64,000 nt of DNA. It comes from Apus apus (lineage: Eukaryota > Chordata > Aves > Apodiformes > Apodidae). A program made the position numbers and the translations under genes. Location: assembly GCF_020740795.1 (NCBI RefSeq), contig NC_067287.1:16879501-16943500 (forward strand), written 5' to 3'. Within the stretch, counting starts at the first letter, position 1. Each line of letters opens with the position of its first letter. Positions 59,901 through 64,000 of the stretch are shown here, piece by piece. Under the pieces are notes generated by a model. The model saw nothing but the letters and a program-made list of their open reading frames with translations. It searched no databases and had not been told where the DNA came from.

Positions 59901-62900
59901 CCACCAAGCCACCCATCCTCCGCTCGCCATCTCCTCGCACTGGCCTTTCACCCACGGGCACCACATCCCAGCCTGCCCCTCGTGGCCCTGGCGTCCCCTC
60001 CTTCGCACCCGTGACCCCCCGCAAGAAGTCCTCGGTGCCGGCTGAGTACCACGACACTGTCCCTGAGGAGTACGAGGAGAAGATCAAGAAGCCCAAGTCC
60101 TCGGGGCACTCACAGGGCAGCACGCAAGACTCCCGTCCTCAGACACCCATGAGTGACACCTCTGGCCGCATCTCCATCCGGGCATCTCCCAAGCTGGTGC
60201 GTGCTGGCTCCAGGATCTTCGAGAGGCTGCAGTACTTCGAGGAGCGGCGGAGGAGCCTGGAGCAGGCAGACAGCTCCTTTCCCGCACATCCCGGCCTGCC
60301 CTTGCGCAAGACACGCTCCTTTGACCAGCCCGGCTCTGGCTCACGCCGTGCGGGCACACCGAGCAGCTCACGGGAGGATGTCCGGGAAGGCGGCCACTGG
60401 GAGCCGGGCAGCACGGCAGCGAGCCGGCGTCTGGCCTTCCGGCAGAAAGCTGCCTCCTTCGATGAGCGCGGCAAGTTCGCCAGCCGTGTCTACGCCATCG
60501 AGCACAAGTTTGCAGAGGAGCTGACACGCATCAAGCGGACGGTATCCAAGCAGCAGCTGCGGCGCTCTCAGGAGCTGTGCAAAGCAGGGCTGCCCCCGGC
60601 ACCCTCGCCCCCAGCGGCCAGCGAGCCCCCTGCGCCCCGCATCCCCCGCACCCCTTCCTCACAGGGTACCAGTGGGCGCAAGGGTCTTCCACCAAAGACT
60701 GTCCCGCCAGTGGAGAGCACGCACGTGATTCAGCACCTGGCACTTTCCAGTGTGGCACTTGTGGGATCCGATGGGGAGCCAGAGCCAGGGGGACAGCGTG
60801 GGAGGAAAGCCCCAGTTCGGGGCAGCACAGCAGCTGGCCAGCCCACCCAGGTGGAGGATGTTGGTGCCAGGAAGGGTCCACAGCAAGAAGGCACTGGGGA
60901 AGTGAAGAAGAGGGAGCAGTGGCTGTTAGCACAAGCCACCTCGCAGGGACGGGTGGCCCTTTCACAGGCAGGTCCTGCCGGAGGCAGCCCATGCCCAGAC
61001 GGGAGCCCCGCTGGAGGAGCCCGTGCCCCCGGGGCGGTGAGTGAAGCCCTGGCTACCCGGCTGGCTGTGCCCCAGGGGTTGTACCGGTGGCCAGAGGCAC
61101 CAGCTGAAGTACGGTTCCTGCCCTGGGCGAAGCCAGGGATGGACCAGGAGGCTCGCCTGGAGAGGAGCTGGGCAGGGCAGCACGGCACAGGCAGGGAGGT
61201 GGAGAGAAGGCAGACGAAAGTGTCGGAGAAGAAAGAGAGTGGCCGGATGGCTCAAGAAGGCAGGAGCACACGGAGCAAGGGGAAGGGGCGCCGAGCCAGG
61301 CCCACCTCTCCAGAGCTAGGTAGGGCTTTCTGCCCTCCTTCAGGCACAGAGCTGGCTCAGTCAGCCCCTGAGTGGGATAAGGGACCCCCAGCCTGCCCCT
61401 GGGAGGTGTGGGGAGCCCAAGTTGTGCCAGAGAGCACAGGGGTGGGGAGGGGGGACATGGCTCATGTGGTGCGGGAAGGACACAGGGTGCTGACCTCTGG
61501 CACCTAGCCCAAGGCTGGTCCAGCCCCCAGGGCACGGGACACAGGGCACCCGTTGCAACTTGTCCTGGCTGGATCATGCTCAGTGCTCCAAGCAGAGCGT
61601 ACAGCCCAACATCCCCAGGGGATGCTGTGGTGGTTTGGCTGAGGGAGAGGTGCCCTGTCCATCCCAGCATGCAGGGTTGAGACCAGACTTCAACCAGGCT
61701 GGGAGCCCCTTCCAGGCTCTGCTCTGGCCGGACCCGTGCCAGGCCCACGTGCCTGAGGCTCCTGGCAGAGTCCCAGGACCTTTCCCTGTGTTCTGGGGCC
61801 ATGGGAAGGGAGGGAGTTGAGAGACTGATGCCGATGTGGCAGGGCAGAGCAGCCAGCACCCTGTGGGGAGCTGGGAGGAGTTCGCAGTGAGGGCTGTGGT
61901 GGGCTATAGAGTCCTCTTCCTTTCCACACCCTGCTGTTGCCTCATCCCTTATACTGTATGGGCACCCTGCCTCATCCTGCTGCAGGTACTGTGCCGTCGT
62001 GGCTCCTGATGTGACCCTTTCCTCCACTGCACAGCCTAGAGACACTCTAATGCCCTAGCAAGGGTGTAGGTGGTGGCAGGCATGGGCAGAGGGTTGCAAG
62101 GCCCCTGCCCTGCCTGCATGCAGCCTGGCATGGCACAGGACCTGCTTGTTCCATTCCACTGAGTCATGGGGCCCATCTCTTCCTGTCCAGAGTCCTCTGA
62201 TGACTCCTACGTCTCAGCGGGTGAAGACCCCCTGGAAGCCCCCGTCTTTGAGATTCCCATCCAGGACATGGCAGTGGCCGTGGGGGCGGAGGTGCTGCTC
62301 AAGTGCATTGTCACAGCCAATCCCCAGCCAGAAGGTGAGCATCTGTGGAGCTGGGGGGGTCAGGCAGAGGGGCTCTCTGCATGTCCACATCCCACCCACT
62401 GAACCATCCCTTGAGGGCACCTGAGCTGTGCAGAGTGGTACATGTAGCTCTGAGCTGAGTGTCTCACGGAGACACTGCCCTGCCTCTCCCCAGGCGGGAG
62501 TGAAGTGCCTGGGCACTGCCGGCTAGGCCAGGGTGCAGGCAGGTTGTGGGGCAGGGGGTTTGCTGTTCCCCTGTGCTGGGCCACTGGCCACTGTGGGCAG
62601 GGAGGGGTGATGCTCTGATCTGCTGTTGGCACAGCTCAGGTGGTTTCCCGGGGGCAGGGCCCCGGTGCCCGGCTGAGGACTGATGGGCTCCGGGCTTGCT
62701 GTAGTCAGATGGCGGGCAGGGGCAGCTGGCGGCAGCCAGAGCCAGGACCTGCCGACAGAGCCGGGCGGGAAGGAAGAGGCTTTGATTCCAGCCTCCACTG
62801 GAGGGCAGGAGGATGCCAGGAATTGGAGAGGGGCCGTGGGAACCCAGGGCCGCTCCCCGTAGCAAAGGGGTCCCTAGGCCAGGCAGGGGAGCCTCTGTCC

Positions 62901-63159
62901 TCATCGGGATCTTGCAAAGACTCCCGGGCAAGCTCGGGTTCCCCTGCCCAAGGGTGACCCTCTCCTCTGCCGGCAGTGTCCTGGAGGAAGGACGGGGTCC
63001 CGCTGCGGAGCAGCACGACGCGGCCCATCAAAGCGGAGGGCGAGCGTCACACCCTGCTTGTCCGGAGCGCTCGGGTAGCCGACGCCGGCCTCTACACTGT
63101 CACGGCGGCCAACGAGGTGGGGGCGACCTGCTGCAGTGCCATCCTCAGCGTAAGGCCCG
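44944..63159 (+). CDS. SPEG: Striated muscle preferentially expressed protein kinase, N-terminal part (gene continues off the right edge)
   Basis: Giant muscle protein with tandem kinase, Ig and Fn3 domains, needed at triads and for calcium handling. Exons in window: 44944-45352, 58014-58103, 58331-58712, 59797-61319, 62191-62334, 62977-63159, about 862 codons; the two kinase domains lie beyond the window. The start [15 protein letters not shown] leads to [13 protein letters not shown] as in human SPEG. The first Ig domain covers about residues 50-135, with Cys in TGCDIRLRV, Trp in [10 protein letters not shown] and Cys in [14 protein letters not shown] long disordered Ser/Pro/Arg-rich region follows ([48 protein letters not shown]), then [20 protein letters not shown] and a second Ig domain ([21 protein letters not shown]). 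That domain has Thr at the usual second Cys ([11 protein letters not shown]), as in human. The 59797 acceptor is a NAGNAG. Confidence 0.95.
47942..48005. repeat. 19-bp tandem repeat, three copies
   Basis: The unit CCCCACTGTGTCCCACCAT occurs three times almost perfectly in SPEG intron 1. Identity between units suggests recent expansion. Confidence 0.92.
49092..49621 (+). mobile_element. CR1 LINE, 5'-truncated, 3' end
   Basis: The first 210 bases encode the C-terminal part of the CR1 reverse transcriptase ORF2: [33 protein letters not shown] and [15 protein letters not shown]. The 3' part has the usual CR1 words (AACAGGCTGCCCAGGGAAGTGGTGGA, CCATCCCTGGAGGTATTTAAAAG) and a degenerate terminus, ATTCGATCATTCTG. 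It is heavily 5'-truncated and has a small deletion near 49295 and many substitutions, so it is old and inactive. It lies sense to SPEG in intron 1, about 4 kb before the alternative first exon. Confidence 0.95.
53140..56298 (+). CDS. SPEG: SPEG alternative first exons (short N-terminus lacking the first Ig domain)
   Basis: Inside the 12.7-kb SPEG intron 1, an ATG at 53140 opens the basic peptide [11 protein letters not shown] and ends at donor CAG|GTAAGG (53172/53173). A second exon, 56259-56298, has a strong acceptor (CTTTTCCTTTGCAG), codes [13 protein letters not shown] and ends at donor ATG|GTGCGT. The 73 coding bases leave phase 1, exactly that required by the common exon 58014-58103, giving [15 protein letters not shown]. 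The start lies at the left edge of a CpG-rich patch (52750-53700), consistent with its own promoter. The short basic N-terminus would replace the first Ig domain. I believe mammalian SPEG transcript models include a similar MKK start, but recall this only weakly. Confidence 0.75.
54735..54905. promoter_or_regulatory. AT-rich island in SPEG intron, candidate conserved noncoding element
   Basis: A sharply AT-rich stretch (ATTGTATTTTCATTTTTTAA, GGAATTATCTGCC, GTTAATCACTCATC) within GC-rich intron. It shows no repeat signature and holds homeobox-like TTAAT and GATA-like TTATCT words. The contrast suggests selection, but conservation was not tested. Confidence 0.3.
55805..55910. repeat. Two-copy ~50-bp tandem duplication
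   Basis: The segment CAGGGCTGGGTTGCAGG with upstream CCCAGGAA/CCCAGAAATAGGCA occurs twice in tandem, at about 55810-55858 and 55864-55907, with moderate divergence. Confidence 0.7.
55906..56205. repeat. (GT)n-rich region with Z-DNA potential
   Basis: Alternating purine-pyrimidine GTGTGTGT, GTGCGTGCAC and GTGAGTG words over about 300 bp, ending about 50 bp before the SPEG alternative exon 56259. Such sequence can adopt Z-DNA and varies in length between individuals. Confidence 0.8.
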
Positions 63160-64000
63160 GTGAGTGCCGGCGGCGGGAGCCACGGGAGCGGAGAGGGCGG
63201 CGGGGGGGCCGGCGCCGCGGCAGGCGGGCTGCCAGCTCGGCCGCTGCTGCCACTGGGAAGAAACCGGCTTCCTTACCCTACAAGGCTCTGTCTGAACCAA
63301 AGCAGCTGACGTGCTGCCGGCAAGAGCAGAGGGATCCTGACGTGGCGGGGGAGCGGGGTCAGGCTGTGAGCATCACCCGCCGCCCAGCAAGCAGCGCAGT
63401 GTCCGGCCTCCCGCCCACCTGCCCTGCTCGCCGCTCTCTGCCCGCGGGGTTACCCCTGCCTGCCCTCCAACCTGCAAACCATGGGGGAACCCCTGCCCTC
63501 CAACCTGCTAGGCATGGGGATACCACTGCCCACACAACCTATTAGCTGTGGGGACACTCAGCCTGCCCACCAAGCTGCCAGCCGGGGGGTACCACGCCTG
63601 CCCCTCCACCCGGCTGGCCGTGGGGATACCCAGCCCGCCACAGCCCCATCCCGGGAGCGTCCGTGGGTAGCGTGCAGAGGAGGCTCAGAGCTGCTCTGGG
63701 AGCTGGAAGCACCAAAAAAAGAATACTCGCTCGGTGGTGCAGCGGGGCTGTACACCGGGCAGGGCAAGCCGGGGACACAGCGCCGGGGGCAGGGGAAGGT
63801 CCCCGTAGCCCCCCGCCCCGTGGTGGGCCCTCCCCCGCGCTGCTGGCCCAGCCCCTGGGGCCGGCCGGCCCTGCGGCGGGGAGGGCTCAGCAGGCCGGCG
63901 GCGCCGCTGGGGCTGGAGACGAGCCCGGCACCGCCGCACCGGCCCCGGGAACGGCGGCTCGGCGGTGCGGCCCTGCCCTGCCCGGCGCGGCTCGGCTCGG
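63160..64000 (+). other. SPEG intron with a CpG-rich patch at the window edge
   Basis: After donor CCCG|GTGAGT the rest of the window is intronic. About 63470-63640 carries three or four diverged copies of a ~55-bp unit (CTGCCCTCCAACCTGC, GGGGATACC). From about 63760 CpG density rises steeply to the edge. In mammals the short APEG-1 product starts from an internal SPEG promoter just after this position, so this may be that promoter, but its exon is outside the window. Confidence 0.45.

Overview
This is GC-rich vertebrate nuclear DNA, almost certainly from a bird. The encoded desmin is chicken-like by recall (464 codons, against 463 in chicken and 470 in human), the only clear interspersed repeats are CR1 LINE fragments, and introns and intergenic gaps are short. 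Reading exons by splice site and phase gives five genes in the order DNAJB2(+) – PTPRN(-) – DNPEP(-) – DES(+) – SPEG(+). This is the order of human 2q35 without RESP18, and no TUBA4A is visible upstream of DNAJB2.

Layout. 1-7150 is intergenic with decayed repeats and no gene I recognise. 7150-8320 is a CpG island and the DNAJB2 promoter. DNAJB2 (8772-12708) has two alternative C-termini, one of them prenylation-type. PTPRN (13794-24497, minus) is a complete 23-exon IA-2 gene with pre-miR-153 inside an intron and a near-perfect REST site in intron 1. It meets DNAJB2 tail to tail. A CCAAT-box array (24594-24864) fills the short gap to DNPEP (25317-30351, minus, 15 coding exons, aspartyl aminopeptidase). 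30352-36968 is intergenic: GC- and CA-rich minisatellites at the DNPEP 5' flank, a decayed ~38-bp minisatellite, and then a muscle enhancer and core promoter upstream of DES (36969-41759, nine exons, complete). SPEG begins at 44944 behind a promoter with MEF2, TEAD and E-box motifs and runs off the right edge. A second start (exons at 53140 and 56259) joins the common exon 58014 in frame and would give a product without the first Ig domain.

The genes form two functional blocks. PTPRN with miR-153 is a neuroendocrine secretory-granule unit whose sequence suggests REST control. DES and SPEG are striated-muscle structural and signalling genes sharing MEF2- and TEAD-type motifs. DNAJB2 (co-chaperone) and DNPEP (cytosolic peptidase) are CpG-island genes. 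I found no mobile system, toxin, CRISPR or other plainly novel machinery. The points most worth following are regulatory and splicing features: the intronic RE1, the two SPEG starts, the conserved CaaX-ended DNAJB2 isoform, a GC-AG intron and several unstable repeats. Exon boundaries were read by eye. All coding phases close without a stop, but no alignment was run, and statements about human or chicken sequences are from memory.
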